Shown one piece after another: positions 33,325 through 41,675 of a DNA stretch of 42,311 bases. Within the stretch, counting starts at the first letter, position 1. The number at the start of each line of letters is the position of its first letter. The DNA is from Psychrobacillus antarcticus. GTDB taxonomy: Bacteria > Bacillota > Bacilli > Bacillales_A > Planococcaceae. The notes below the pieces were generated by a model. It worked only from the letters and a program-made list of their open reading frames with translations, had not been told where the DNA came from and did not search any database. Position numbers and translations under genes: made by a program. The stretch is from positions 1 through 42,311 of the forward strand of contig NZ_JAIZDB010000033.1 in the NCBI RefSeq assembly GCF_029533155.1, given 5' to 3'.

Positions 33325-33353
33325 ATAAGAATAATTTAATTAACGATTATCAA
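33325..33353 (-). promoter_or_regulatory. candidate promoter for queC operon
   Basis: TTGATA (33348-33353) and TCTTAT (33325-33330) are 17 bases apart on the minus strand; transcription would start almost exactly at the aptamer's first base. It overlaps the queF stop codon, so queC would be served both by this promoter and by read-through from queF. Confidence 0.5.
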
Positions 33354-33840
33354 TTTTTTCTGGATATAGATCATGGTTCATCAAACGGAAATCCGCCATT
33401 TCTACATATTTCGTACCAGGTCTTCCATAGTTACACCAAGGATCAATCGAAATACCTCCACGTGGAGTGAATTTCCCCCAGACCTCAATATACCTTGGAT
33501 CTAACAATTCAATTAAATCGTTCATAATGATGTTAACGCAGTCTTCATGGAAATCACCGTGATTTCTAAAGCTGAATAAATACAATTTTAACGATTTACT
33601 TTCTACAATTTTTTTATCCGGGATATACGAGATATACATCGTTGCAAAATCCGGCTGATTTGTAATTGGGCATAAACTTGTGAATTCTGGACAATTAAAC
33701 TTCACAAAATAATCCCTAGTAGAATGCAAATTATCTACAGACTCTAATACCTCAGGTGCATAATCAAATGAATATTTGGTGCCTTGGTTACCTAACAACG
33801 TTAAATCCTTCAAACCTTCATCATGACTTCTTCCAGACAT
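33340..33840 (-). CDS. queF: NADPH-dependent preQ0 reductase QueF
   Basis: A 166-residue unimodular QueF, T-fold enzyme that reduces preQ0 to preQ1. The nucleophile Cys57 sits in [17 protein letters not shown] with Asp64; [13 protein letters not shown] and [17 protein letters not shown] (family His/Glu pocket and signature) follow. ATG 33840 has GGGAGG nine bases upstream; the frame continues upstream through the riboswitch terminator without similarity. It has its own preQ1-I riboswitch. There is no terminator between it and the queC leader. Confidence 0.96.
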   Translation of the reverse strand: MSGRSHDEGLKDLTLLGNQGTKYSFDYAPEVLESVDNLHSTRDYFVKFNCPEFTSLCPITNQPDFATMYISYIPDKKIVESKSLKLYLFSFRNHGDFHEDCVNIIMNDLIELLDPRYIEVWGKFTPRGGISIDPWCNYGRPGTKYVEMADFRLMNHDLYPEKIDNR

Positions 33841-33926
33841 AATAAAAAACCTCCCATAAAAAATGTTTCCCAACACTTTCCAAAGAGGCTTCATAAACCA
33901 ATCTATACAAACAAAAGGATAAAAAC

Positions 33927-33959
33927 AAAAAAGCCACGTCCAAATTATATGGACATGGC
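33927..33959 (-). terminator. attenuator terminator of the queF riboswitch
   Basis: A ten-bp stem (33933-33942 with 33950-33959, one mismatch-like G-T pair) is followed on the minus strand by TTTTTTG. It lies between the aptamer and queF. Confidence 0.87.
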
Positions 33960-33976
33960 AAATAGTCATGTATCCA

Positions 33977-34012
33977 TAGTTTTTTATAGAGGGTATAAGC
34001 TATGAACCTCTC
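33977..34012 (-). ncRNA. preQ1-I riboswitch upstream of queF
   Basis: The minus strand reads AGAGGTTCATAGCTTATACC then CTCTATAAAAAACTA, nearly the canonical class I aptamer. P1, the loop and the A-rich pseudoknot tail are all visible. Confidence 0.94.
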
Positions 34013-34036
34013 CCGATCAAATGCCGGTACTAAATT

Positions 34037-34065
34037 ATAATATAGAATATTGACCAAAACGTCAA
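34037..34065 (-). promoter_or_regulatory. sigma-A-type promoter of queF
   Basis: TTGACG (34060-34065) and TATTAT (34037-34042) are separated by 17 bases, placing the start about 20 bases upstream of the aptamer. Confidence 0.7.
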
Positions 34066-34143
34066 TTAGACATTTTAGTGAAAAGAACATCCAATTCTCT
34101 TTTTAAGAGATTTAAAAACTTTTTTATAATATCATGCATAAAC

Positions 34144-34172
34144 TTGAACTAGATTGCCTATATTGTTAATAG
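34144..34172 (+). promoter_or_regulatory. tentative promoter of the 28-residue gene
   Basis: TTGAAC (34144-34149) has a good -35 match; TAATAG 17 bases later is a weak -10. Given only as the best candidate before the small gene. Confidence 0.3.
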
Positions 34173-34198
34173 AATACGAGATTAAAGGAGGAACAGAA

Positions 34199-34285
34199 AT
34201 GAAACATCCATTAAGCTTACCGGAACAATTACCAGAAACAACAGAAGAGTTATTAAAGCTTATATTACAAACTATCTTAGCCTAG
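34199..34285 (+). CDS. 28-residue small protein, unknown function
   Basis: ATG 34199 opens a 28-codon frame ending in TAG. The peptide reads MKHPLSLPEQLPETTEELLK then LILQTILA: an acidic front and an amphipathic leucine-rich helix at the end. The ribosome binding site AAAGGAGG with seven-base spacing is among the best in the window, and a strong terminator follows 38 bases later, so a dedicated transcript is likely. It has no signal peptide or cysteine. It might be a regulator-binding helix or a small membrane-surface peptide; I do not recognise it. It could also be an untranslated leftover of a longer gene, though nothing in frame follows. Confidence 0.6.
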   Translation: MKHPLSLPEQLPETTEELLKLILQTILA

Positions 34286-34322
34286 GAGAGATTTAGATTA
34301 TCAAAGAGATTAGGAAACATAT

Positions 34323-34365
34323 AAAAGTAGATACCTCTACTTATGTGGAGATATCTACTTTTTTC
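34323..34365 (+). terminator. terminator of the 28-residue gene
   Basis: AAAAGTAGATA pairs with TATCTACTTTT around a CTC/GAG and TAC/GTG inner helix (34323-34362), followed by TTTT. Confidence 0.85.
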
Positions 34366-34492
34366 TATGTTCATCCCCTTCTTGTTCAATAAGCATCTCC
34401 ATTGCCCTCGTCGTATATCGCTAAATACCCTTCCCACAACCCTTCCAATTTCTTTTTACTTAATTGTACGGAACTTAAATTTTTATAATAAA
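34366..34492. other. short non-coding stretch
   Basis: The minus strand has an unsupported 27-codon open stretch (VQLSKKKLEGLWEGYLAIYD and EGNGDAY before a stop) that could be a gene remnant; it has no start or ribosome binding site. Nothing else is seen. Confidence 0.3.
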
Positions 34493-34517
34493 AAACTAAC
34501 TCAACATGAATTAGTTT
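34485..34517 (-). terminator. rho-independent terminator of the opuC operon
   Basis: AAACTAA (34493-34499) pairs with TTAGTTT (34511-34517), with TC/GA inside, and the minus strand continues TTTTTTATT. It ends the transcript after the YebE-like gene. Confidence 0.75.
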
Positions 34518-34577
34518 AATAATTATAGTAAAAAAAGTGCAGCCTATCTAATTACAGCGAATATAGACTCTTTCATA

Positions 34578-35090
34578 CTAATTAGTTAATTTCACAAGGA
34601 ACCCACCATTAAATCTAGTGGGTTCATATGAAATAATAAATGCTTTTGGAGATATTGAAGTTATAAATCTTTTTAATTTCTGTTCATTTTTCCTCTTCGC
34701 TAATACTTTCATGCAAAGTCTTTTACCATCTTTTCCGTCTGCAACCCAAGATGTTACACCATACCCTTTTGCACGGATTTGACTAGGTAGCTCAATTTCT
34801 AATGAATCTACAATTACTTCAAATACAACATAACCAAGTGCTAATCGATTTTCAATAATACTACCCAGGTATACCCCAAGACCCCATCCAATACAATATG
34901 CCGCTATATTTAATGGGTCGTCAAGATTATCTAACACCATTGTCAAACCCATCAAATAAATAAATACTTCTGCCATTGATAAAAATGATGCTATTACCCG
35001 ATAACCTTTAATGACTAATATTAATCGTAAAGTAGTGAGTGACATATATATCACATTAATAACAATGATAAGCAATATTATTGAATTCAC
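34578..35090 (-). CDS. YebE-like DUF2179/UPF0316 membrane protein
   Basis: A 170-residue protein with three N-terminal membrane helices (about 3-90; YMSLTTLRLILVIKGYRVIA, LGVYLGSIIENRLALGY) and a soluble C-terminal DUF2179 domain (about 95-168; LPSQIRAKGYGVTSWVADGKDGKR, PKAFIISYEPTRFNGGF). It matches B. subtilis YebE from memory, which ends SHEP..LRGGFW. The start is GTG 35090 with a poor ribosome binding site. It lies 31 bases after the hydrolase gene and is likely the last gene of the opuC operon. Function unknown; the domain is suspected of nucleotide sensing. Confidence 0.87.
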   Translation of the reverse strand: MNSIILLIIVINVIYMSLTTLRLILVIKGYRVIASFLSMAEVFIYLMGLTMVLDNLDDPLNIAAYCIGWGLGVYLGSIIENRLALGYVVFEVIVDSLEIELPSQIRAKGYGVTSWVADGKDGKRLCMKVLAKRKNEQKLKRFITSISPKAFIISYEPTRFNGGFLVKLTN

Positions 35091-35121
35091 ATTCTGATCC
35101 AGCTTTCTTTAATAATAGTAA

Positions 35122-37179
35122 TTAAACAAAATCACGGTCCACTTCGAATTTTTTTAACTCATCATAGACTACTTCTTCACCTTCAAAAGCTTTTAAATGA
35201 TTTGTAATATAGAACTTGGTTCCACTTGATTTCATCGTACTTGATGATTCTAATCGAGTTTGCCATTCTTCCCTACCTACTGTTAAAGTCCAGTCACACT
35301 GAACGAACGCAGATAATGGGTCTCCCTCGACTATTTTGTAAACATTACGATTTTCACTTCCATATTCAATCCCGTTATATGGCAAAAGTCGGAAACCTTC
35401 ATCCGAGAAATCGTCTAAAATCCATTCATTCGTAATGGTATTATGTCTAATTTCTCTTGTTCTTACGGCTTCTCTTAATATTTCTCGTTCCATAACTTCC
35501 GCAATTTCGGGAGATTCAAAAGGTCGGATTTCTTGTACTTCATCAGTCTTTGTATAAATAGGTAATAATAACTTAGACTCTTCATCCTTAATAACTTGAA
35601 TTACTGCTTCCTCAGCAGAAGGCCATGCATGCGGCCAATTCGTTGGAGAAATAGATACCTGAAGCTTATGACCCTTTGGCATTTTATACCCAATGGCATC
35701 AAGCTCAATTGTTACTATAATTTCTTCATTAATCGGTACATCTTCTGGAAACTCATGGCTATTTCTGTGTGTCAAATTCAATTGACCCCATGTGATTAAC
35801 TTCGAAGTTCCCTCAGGAGATAAATCACTTAGACGTACAGTTATATTAGCTTGTTTTTTATCGCATAATAGCTTTAACTGAATACTTGGGAAACCTAAAA
35901 TAGCTACTTCCTCTACTAGTTCCTCACTAGTAAATGTTGTGGAAAGACCGTTTTCGATGCCTTGGTCAGAAGCCATATCCCCTTCTTGACCAAATGGACA
36001 ATAGACCCCAGAATAAAGACCATGCTGTTGATGTGTTTTCAAGTTCTCCAATCCATTTTTAGGTTGTTCAATTAACTCTTGGACACCAAAATAATATGTT
36101 TTGTCTGTTACATTTTCCGTCGTCCAACCATCTTCCACAATCCACTCTCCAGGTCGAGTATAATAATCTGTTTTAGGAGGAACTGCGTCTTGCATATATA
36201 CTCGGAAGTTTGGCTCGTCCATAATTCCAGTTTCTTGACCTTTCAACCAATGATCCCACCAACGTAGACATTCTTGTAAAAATCCTATTTGTGGGCCTGG
36301 AGTTGCTACCTCTGGATATTCATGTGCCCATGGACCAATCAAACCTTTTACTGGCCCTTTTAAATTCTTCATCAAGCGAAATACCGCGTTTGTATATCCA
36401 TCTGCCCAGCCACCTACTGCATACACAGGAATTTTGATGTCATTATAATTTTCACCAACCGAGCCATGCTTCCAAAACTCATCTTTACGCTGATGACGCA
36501 TCCATTCCTCTATAAAGGGTGGTGTTTTTTCTAAGCGTTCCAACCAATTTTCTCGCCAGCTATCTCCTACATACTTTGGATCAGCGGGACGTGCATTGTA
36601 AATTAGCATTGTCGAAGCCCACCAGAGCATGTCCGATGCTAGTAAAGCTCCACCTTTATAATGAACGTCGTCTGAATAACGGTCATCTGTAGAACATAAT
36701 GTAATAATTGTTTTCAAAGCAGGATGTTGTCTTGCAGCTACCTGTAATCCATTGAAGCCACCCCAAGACTTACCGATCATTCCAACTGAACCCGTTGACC
36801 ACTTTTGCTTTTCAATCCAATTCAATACTTCTATTGCATCATCTTGCTCTTGTTTCAAGTATTCATCGTATAAAATACCATCTGAATCTCCTGAACCCCG
36901 TATGTCTACTCGAACACATGCATAACCATGACCAGCAAAGTATGGATGACGAATAGAATCCCTCAACGCTGTAAAGTCATTTCTTCTATATGGAATATAT
37001 TCTAAAATGCTAGGTACCGGATTCTCTTCTGCATCTTTTGGCATCCAAATGGTTGCAGCCAATTTTGTTCCGTCAGACATTGGAATCCATATATGATCAA
37101 TTTGCATAATTTCTTTTGGAAATTCTGTTTTTACTTTTCGTGTATCGGAATCTTTTATATTGAATACCAATTTTCTCAC
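35122..37179 (-). CDS. CocE/NonD-family (S15-type) hydrolase
   Basis: A 685-residue alpha/beta-hydrolase of the X-Pro dipeptidyl-peptidase/cocaine esterase/glutaryl-7-ACA acylase group. N-terminal MSDGTKLAATIWMP; nucleophile Ser138 in GKSWGG; catalytic Asp in GGWADGYTNAVFR; His in GPWAHEYP; then the C-terminal jelly-roll domain (about 430-685), including VSISPTNWPHAWPS-like SISPTNWPHAWPSAEEA. No signal peptide, so cytoplasmic. The start is GTG 37179 with AGGA nine bases upstream. It follows the last OpuC permease by 21 bases, indicating cotranscription. The linkage suggests that it hydrolyses an ester or amide brought in by the transporter. Confidence 0.92.
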   Translation of the reverse strand: MRKLVFNIKDSDTRKVKTEFPKEIMQIDHIWIPMSDGTKLAATIWMPKDAEENPVPSILEYIPYRRNDFTALRDSIRHPYFAGHGYACVRVDIRGSGDSDGILYDEYLKQEQDDAIEVLNWIEKQKWSTGSVGMIGKSWGGFNGLQVAARQHPALKTIITLCSTDDRYSDDVHYKGGALLASDMLWWASTMLIYNARPADPKYVGDSWRENWLERLEKTPPFIEEWMRHQRKDEFWKHGSVGENYNDIKIPVYAVGGWADGYTNAVFRLMKNLKGPVKGLIGPWAHEYPEVATPGPQIGFLQECLRWWDHWLKGQETGIMDEPNFRVYMQDAVPPKTDYYTRPGEWIVEDGWTTENVTDKTYYFGVQELIEQPKNGLENLKTHQQHGLYSGVYCPFGQEGDMASDQGIENGLSTTFTSEELVEEVAILGFPSIQLKLLCDKKQANITVRLSDLSPEGTSKLITWGQLNLTHRNSHEFPEDVPINEEIIVTIELDAIGYKMPKGHKLQVSISPTNWPHAWPSAEEAVIQVIKDEESKLLLPIYTKTDEVQEIRPFESPEIAEVMEREILREAVRTREIRHNTITNEWILDDFSDEGFRLLPYNGIEYGSENRNVYKIVEGDPLSAFVQCDWTLTVGREEWQTRLESSSTMKSSGTKFYITNHLKAFEGEEVVYDELKKFEVDRDFV

Positions 37180-37200
37180 CCTTTTAGTTCCTATTTTTAC

Positions 37201-37830
37201 TTATGCTAATCGTTTTTTAGTCTTTTTCTCGATTTTTCCCAATACAAAGTCAGCAATAATCGCAAGTAACGCAGCTGGGATTACACCGGAGTAAATTTTT
37301 GTAGTATCTAGTGTATTAATACCAGACACTATCTCTACACCTAGACCATCCGCACCTATGTAAGGACCAAGACAGGCAACAGAAACCGCTATTACAACTG
37401 CCACTCGTAAGCCGGCCATCAAAAAAGGAATAGATAAAGGAATTTGTACTTTTGTTAGAACCTGCATTGATGTCATTCCAATCCCAACTCCTGCTTCTAA
37501 AATCCCTGCTTTTACTTCCTTAATTCCAACATACGTATTACGAACAATTGGCATCAAAGAATATAAACATATGCCGATAGTCATCGTAAGATTTCCTAAC
37601 CCAAAGTAAAGCATTAATACTGCTAACATAGCGATACTAGGGATTAATTGTAGTACATTTGTTAATGAGAGTATCACTGGCGCAGCTTTTTCAAATTTAG
37701 CTGCAATAATCCCTAGTGGAAAACCTATAATTAATGCTAAACATATTCCAGCTACCACCAGGAATATATGCGTACCTGTTAACGATAATAAATCAGTAAA
37801 ATTTTTACTAATATACTGAATAAATTCCAT
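37201..37830 (-). CDS. opuCD: glycine betaine/carnitine/choline ABC permease OpuCD-type
   Basis: A 209-residue permease of the ProW/OpuC type, with five or six membrane helices. The N-terminal FSKNFTDLLSLTGTHIFLVVAG-like start, EKAAPVILSLTNVLQLIPSIAML and the EAA loop GIKEVKAGILEAGVGIGMTSMQVLTKVQIPLSIPFLMAG are visible; GPYIGADGLGVEIVSGI follows. It pairs with OpuCB to form the channel. ATG 37830 has AAAGGTG eight bases upstream and lies 20 bases after the opuCC stop. Confidence 0.92.
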   Translation of the reverse strand: MEFIQYISKNFTDLLSLTGTHIFLVVAGICLALIIGFPLGIIAAKFEKAAPVILSLTNVLQLIPSIAMLAVLMLYFGLGNLTMTIGICLYSLMPIVRNTYVGIKEVKAGILEAGVGIGMTSMQVLTKVQIPLSIPFLMAGLRVAVVIAVSVACLGPYIGADGLGVEIVSGINTLDTTKIYSGVIPAALLAIIADFVLGKIEKKTKKRLA

Positions 37831-37850
37831 ATAGAATCACCTTTTTTTGA

Positions 37851-38765
37851 TTAGTTTATCAATCCTTTTTCTTGTAAGTATGTCTTAGCTGCTTCTTCAG
37901 TACTACTACCAGAAATATCTACTTCATACATTAGTTGTGTCATATCTTCTGTGCTAATTGAACCTACAATTGAATCTAGTACTTCTGCAACCTCTGGATA
38001 TTCTTTAATGAGTTTGTTTCGTGCTACGAGAGATGCCTCATATGGCGGGAAGAAGTTTTTGTCATCTTCCAACAGTTTTAAATCATATTCTATTATTTGA
38101 GGATCTACTGTATAGGCTGTAACTACATCTAGCTGATCGTTTTTTATACCTTGATACATTAAAGAAACTTGCATACCTTTTGCGTCACCAAACTTATATC
38201 CATACATTTCTTGATAAGCGCGATATCCATCGTTTGGTCGCTCAAGCCATGACGTATCTGTACCAATAGTTAAGTCTGGAGCATATTTACTTAAGTCTGA
38301 CATCTTCGTGATATTATTTTGTTCTGCAAAATCACGTTGGGTTGCAATACCATATTGGTTACTAAATCCAATGCTGTCATACCATTTCAAATCATATTTT
38401 TTTCCAAACAAAGACTGTGCTTGTTCCAGTGTTTTCGCTGGTTCTGTTGAGAATTCTACTTGATCATCGTCAAAATGATTATTATATACTTCCCCTGAAT
38501 ACAATACCGCAAGGTCAAATTCTTCTTTCTCTAGTGCAGTCATAATTTGTGGACTTGCTTGAATATCTTCCGTAATCTCTACTTCATGATCAGTCTGATC
38601 TTCAATCAATAACTTCACTATCTGTGCCATAATTTTAGGATCTGTATTTGTTTGTGTTCCAAATTGAAGCACTTTTCCACCATCCGAGGAAGTCTCCTCT
38701 TTGCCACAAGCTACTAACATTAAAACAAGTGCTAAAAATAAACTTCCTAGTATAAATCTCTTCAT
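37851..38765 (-). CDS. opuCC: OpuC-type compatible-solute-binding lipoprotein
   Basis: A 304-residue lipoprotein (lipobox LMLVAC, about Cys20) of the OpuAC/OpuCC type. VLQFGTQTNTDPKIMAQIVKLLIED begins the ligand domain; later YDSIGFSNQYGIATQRDFAE, TIGTDTSWLERPNDGYRAYQEMYGY and VVTAYTVDPQIIEYDLKLLEDDKNFFPPYEASLVAR resemble OpuCC, whose aromatic/Tyr cage binds quaternary ammonium groups. The second in-frame ATG (38765) has AGGGG nine bases upstream and is preferred over ATG 38774, which touches that site. Ligand specificity cannot be deduced. Confidence 0.92.
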   Translation of the reverse strand: MKRFILGSLFLALVLMLVACGKEETSSDGGKVLQFGTQTNTDPKIMAQIVKLLIEDQTDHEVEITEDIQASPQIMTALEKEEFDLAVLYSGEVYNNHFDDDQVEFSTEPAKTLEQAQSLFGKKYDLKWYDSIGFSNQYGIATQRDFAEQNNITKMSDLSKYAPDLTIGTDTSWLERPNDGYRAYQEMYGYKFGDAKGMQVSLMYQGIKNDQLDVVTAYTVDPQIIEYDLKLLEDDKNFFPPYEASLVARNKLIKEYPEVAEVLDSIVGSISTEDMTQLMYEVDISGSSTEEAAKTYLQEKGLIN

Positions 38766-38770
38766 ATTGT

Positions 38771-39424
38771 TCATCCCCTTTTATATTTTTTAAAAATACT
38801 TTTTTCCACTCTTCCAAGTAGACCATCCAATATTAATGCTATTAATATGGAAAGAATAGTCCCCGTAAAAATCATGTTTTTATCATTAAATCCTATTCCG
38901 GCTAAAATGAGATCCCCTAAACCTCCTGCACCAACAACAGCAGCTAATGCCGTCCAACTAATTATGTAAACACTAGTCGTGCGAATCCCCGACATTATAT
39001 AAGGTAACGCTAATGGCAACTCTATTTTTAAAATACGCTGAATAACGCTAAAACCCATTCCCTTTGCAGCTTCTACTATACTTTGGTCTATCGAACTGAT
39101 ACCAGAATAGGTGTTTCGTAATAATGGCAGTATAGAGTATAAAAACAATGCTGCAACTGCAGGTTTAAACCCAATTCCTAGAAATGGAATCATTAGTGCC
39201 AACATAGCTATTGTAGGAATAGTTTGCAAAATATTCGAAATACTGAAGATAGCATTCTTCACTTTTTCATTTTTTATTTTGGTCATATATATCGCTAGAG
39301 GAATGATAATGACCACCGCTAACACTATTGCAACAAATGAGATTGTAATATGTTGTAATACATATTCAAAAATTGAATCATACCTATCCTGCCAAAATTC
39401 AATGTAATCCGTAATCACTTCCAT
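38771..39424 (-). CDS. opuCB: OpuC-type ABC permease OpuCB
   Basis: A 217-residue permease, the same length as B. subtilis OpuCB. FEYVLQHITISFVAIVLAVVIIIPLAIYMT, NAIFSISNILQTIPTIAMLALMIP and the EAA loop SSIDQSIVEAAKGMGFSVIQRILKIELPLALPYIMSG are characteristic. AAVVGAGGLGDLILAGIGFND follows. It starts three bases after the opuCA stop (TGA AAA-type junction, ATG 39424) and probably depends on translational coupling, as its own ribosome site is weak. Confidence 0.92.
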   Translation of the reverse strand: MEVITDYIEFWQDRYDSIFEYVLQHITISFVAIVLAVVIIIPLAIYMTKIKNEKVKNAIFSISNILQTIPTIAMLALMIPFLGIGFKPAVAALFLYSILPLLRNTYSGISSIDQSIVEAAKGMGFSVIQRILKIELPLALPYIMSGIRTTSVYIISWTALAAVVGAGGLGDLILAGIGFNDKNMIFTGTILSILIALILDGLLGRVEKSIFKKYKRG

Positions 39425-39427
39425 TTA

Positions 39428-40552
39428 TCAAACACCACTCTTACTGCCAATGACTTGACTCATTGCAAGGAATAAGCTGTGTCTATCTAGCACACCTACA
39501 TACTTTTCCGCATCCGAAACAACTGGCAAAATAGCAGGATTTAATTCTTCTATTTTTGTAATAACATTACCAATTCCAGTGGTTTCCAATATGGGAGGTT
39601 GACTCTCTAATATATCTTCTACTAATTTCGTACTGTTATCTAATGCCTTATAGAGACTAACTACACCAAGGTATCTCTTGTCATCATCAAGAACAGGGAG
39701 GTGAGAAATATTGTGATTTAACATTGTCTTAATCGCACCTTTTATACCACTCTGCAGAGTAACGGTCGGAAAATCAGATTGAACAAATTCAATTACCGAT
39801 GGCAGTAGATTCTTATTCTTATTTCGCAGTCGTTCTTGTCCAATAAATTGTTTAACAAATTCATTTGCAGGATTAGTTAATAATTCTTCAGGTGTTCCCT
39901 TTTGAACGATTACGCCATCCTTCATTAAAATAATTTCGTCTGCTATTTTAATAGCTTCATCCATATCATGTGTAACAAATATTATTGTTTTTTTAATTTC
40001 TTTTTGAATACGAATAAGCTCTTCTTGAAGATTTTCTTTACTGATAGGATCTAAAGCACTGAAGGGTTCATCCATAAGAATGGTCGTTGGTTCTGCTGCA
40101 AGAGCACGAATAACACCTATTCTTTGTTGTTGACCTCCACTTAGTTCGGAAGGGTATTTGTGTTTGTATATTTTTGGGTCAAGATGCACCATTTCTAATA
40201 ACTCATCTACTTTATTGTTGATTCGATTTTTATCCCATTTTAATAGCTTGGGAACAGCTGCAACATTTTCGTAGATTGTCATATGTGGAAATAAACCGAT
40301 GCTCTGGATTACATACCCCGTTCTTCTCCTAAGTTCAATTGGATCGATTTCTTTAATATCTTTCCCGTCAATGGTTAACTTTCCGCTAGTATGCTCGGCT
40401 AACCTATTAATCATCTTCATGGTTGTGGTTTTTCCACATCCACTAGGACCAATTAATACATTAATCTTTCCTTCTTCAAATATTAGGTCTATTTCTTTTA
40501 AAGCCTGAAATCCATCAGCATAAACTTTACTAACTTTCTCTAACTTAATCAA
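39428..40552 (-). CDS. opuCA: OpuC-type ABC ATPase with CBS domains
   Basis: A 374-residue ATPase: Walker A GPSGCGKT (35-42), Q-loop GYVIQSIGLFPHMT, signature LSGGQQQRIG, Walker B TILMDEPFSALD, and H-loop FVTHDMDE. A pair of CBS domains (about 255-370; MLNHNISHLPVLDDDKRYLGVVSL and ILPVVSDAEKYVGVLDRHSLF) is typical of OpuCA and senses ionic strength or c-di-AMP in relatives. The TTG at 40552 has AGGAGG seven bases upstream and begins MIKLEKVSKVY; the frame continues 33 codons upstream without similarity. First gene of the operon. Confidence 0.94.
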   Translation of the reverse strand: MIKLEKVSKVYADGFQALKEIDLIFEEGKINVLIGPSGCGKTTTMKMINRLAEHTSGKLTIDGKDIKEIDPIELRRRTGYVIQSIGLFPHMTIYENVAAVPKLLKWDKNRINNKVDELLEMVHLDPKIYKHKYPSELSGGQQQRIGVIRALAAEPTTILMDEPFSALDPISKENLQEELIRIQKEIKKTIIFVTHDMDEAIKIADEIILMKDGVIVQKGTPEELLTNPANEFVKQFIGQERLRNKNKNLLPSVIEFVQSDFPTVTLQSGIKGAIKTMLNHNISHLPVLDDDKRYLGVVSLYKALDNSTKLVEDILESQPPILETTGIGNVITKIEELNPAILPVVSDAEKYVGVLDRHSLFLAMSQVIGSKSGV

Positions 40553-40897
40553 AAAAATTCCTCCTATCGTTATAAGCGGAGAATCCATTTTGATAAACCT
40601 TTTTTCAAAGCTACAAAATCTACTCCAAAATGATGAATGCTTTTCTATCAATCTTTTCTTTGGTATTACATTATTTTTTTAATTTTTTATTGTTATTAGA
40701 AATATCCCCAGAGCATTGTAAAGTATAAGTATGTAACCCTTTCCTTCTCCATTTAATTTCCCCTTTATGGTCATTACTAATCGAGTTTAAAAAATAATCA
40801 TGATTACATTTTGTTACTTCGCTATTGTATCATGGTATAATTACGACATCAATATGTATTCTGAAAATTATTTTTATTCTAAAAGTGAGGAGATTGA
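40553..40897. other. divergent promoter region between opuCA and tetR-type gene
   Basis: 345 AT-rich bases with no gene. Apart from the promoter listed separately, TTACAA followed after 17 bases by TAATAA on the minus strand (around 40690-40720) is a possible opuCA promoter. No clear palindromic operator for the TetR protein was found by eye. Confidence 0.4.
40835..40843 (+). promoter_or_regulatory. extended -10 promoter of the TetR gene
   Basis: TGGTATAAT at 40835-40843 is a consensus -10 with the TGn extension. It lies 55 bases upstream of the ATG; the -35 region is weak, as usual for extended -10 promoters. Confidence 0.65.
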
Positions 40898-41560
40898 ATG
40901 GATAATAGAGAAATTAAGCGAAGAAGAATGTGGACGTACTTTATCGATGCCACCGAAGAACTTATAAAAACGGAGGGAATCCAACAAGTTACGATACGAA
41001 ATGTCGCAGAAAGGGCCGGTTATAATAGTGCCACCATTTATAATTATTTTAACGAATTCTCCCACCTACTATTTTTCGCATCTTTTAAGTTTTTGAAACC
41101 CTATCAAGTAAAAGTTGGAAGTGAGATGAACAAGGTAGACGACCCTGTACAAAAATACATAGTAGCCTGGCAATGTTTTAGCGAATACTCATATAATAAC
41201 CCTGATATTTTCAATGCTGTTTTCCTTATGGACCTTGGTGATCATCCTGAAAATTTATTGGTTCACTATTATGAACTTTATCCTGCTGATTTACTAGAGG
41301 TACCCGAATCGCTACAGCCAATAATATTGGACAGAAATCTCTCAACTCGAGGACGGTTTGCACTAAGCGGGATTGTTAAAAGTGGTCTCTTAACTGAAGA
41401 GAAAGCGGAAGAATTAAATGAATTGACCAATTTAGTATGGCAAGGGATGTTCTCCAACTTGCTAAATAATCGCACTTTGTATTCGCCTAAAGAAGCACAT
41501 GAACGCACGATGAAATATATAAAAACAATAATCAATTCTATGATTAATAATAATAATTAA
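40898..41560 (+). CDS. TetR-family transcriptional regulator
   Basis: A 220-residue regulator. The N-terminal TetR helix-turn-helix is clear: ATEELIKTEGIQQVTIRNVA then ERAGYNSATIYNYFNEFSHLL. The C-terminal ligand domain (about 70-215) is helical, with aromatic-rich YSYNNPDIFNAVFLMDLGDH, and I do not recognise a subfamily. ATG 40898 has GAGGAG five to six bases upstream. It is divergent from opuCA across 345 bases, so it probably controls the opuC-hydrolase operon, in contrast to the MarR-like GbsR/OpcR control known in B. subtilis. Confidence 0.92.
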   Translation: MDNREIKRRRMWTYFIDATEELIKTEGIQQVTIRNVAERAGYNSATIYNYFNEFSHLLFFASFKFLKPYQVKVGSEMNKVDDPVQKYIVAWQCFSEYSYNNPDIFNAVFLMDLGDHPENLLVHYYELYPADLLEVPESLQPIILDRNLSTRGRFALSGIVKSGLLTEEKAEELNELTNLVWQGMFSNLLNNRTLYSPKEAHERTMKYIKTIINSMINNNN

Positions 41561-41610
41561 TTAAATAACATTTAGATATCGATGAAAATTAAACTTTCAA
41601 AGTAAATGAC

Positions 41611-41637
41611 TTGCTATTTTAAAAATCGTGATATAAT
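41611..41637 (+). promoter_or_regulatory. promoter of the truncated proline dehydrogenase gene
   Basis: TATAAT at 41632-41637 is preceded by TGA (extended -10) and by TTGCTA at 41611-41616, 15 bases upstream. Still present, so the truncated gene may be transcribed into the IS. Confidence 0.5.
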
Positions 41638-41675
41638 CGCTTGGAATTTATTTCATAAAGATAGGGGAAGATTTT

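Noticed and set aside
40552-40651. Upstream extension of opuCA to 40651
   Set aside because: The 33 extra residues do not look like an ATPase N-terminus, and AGGAGG is correctly placed for TTG 40552.
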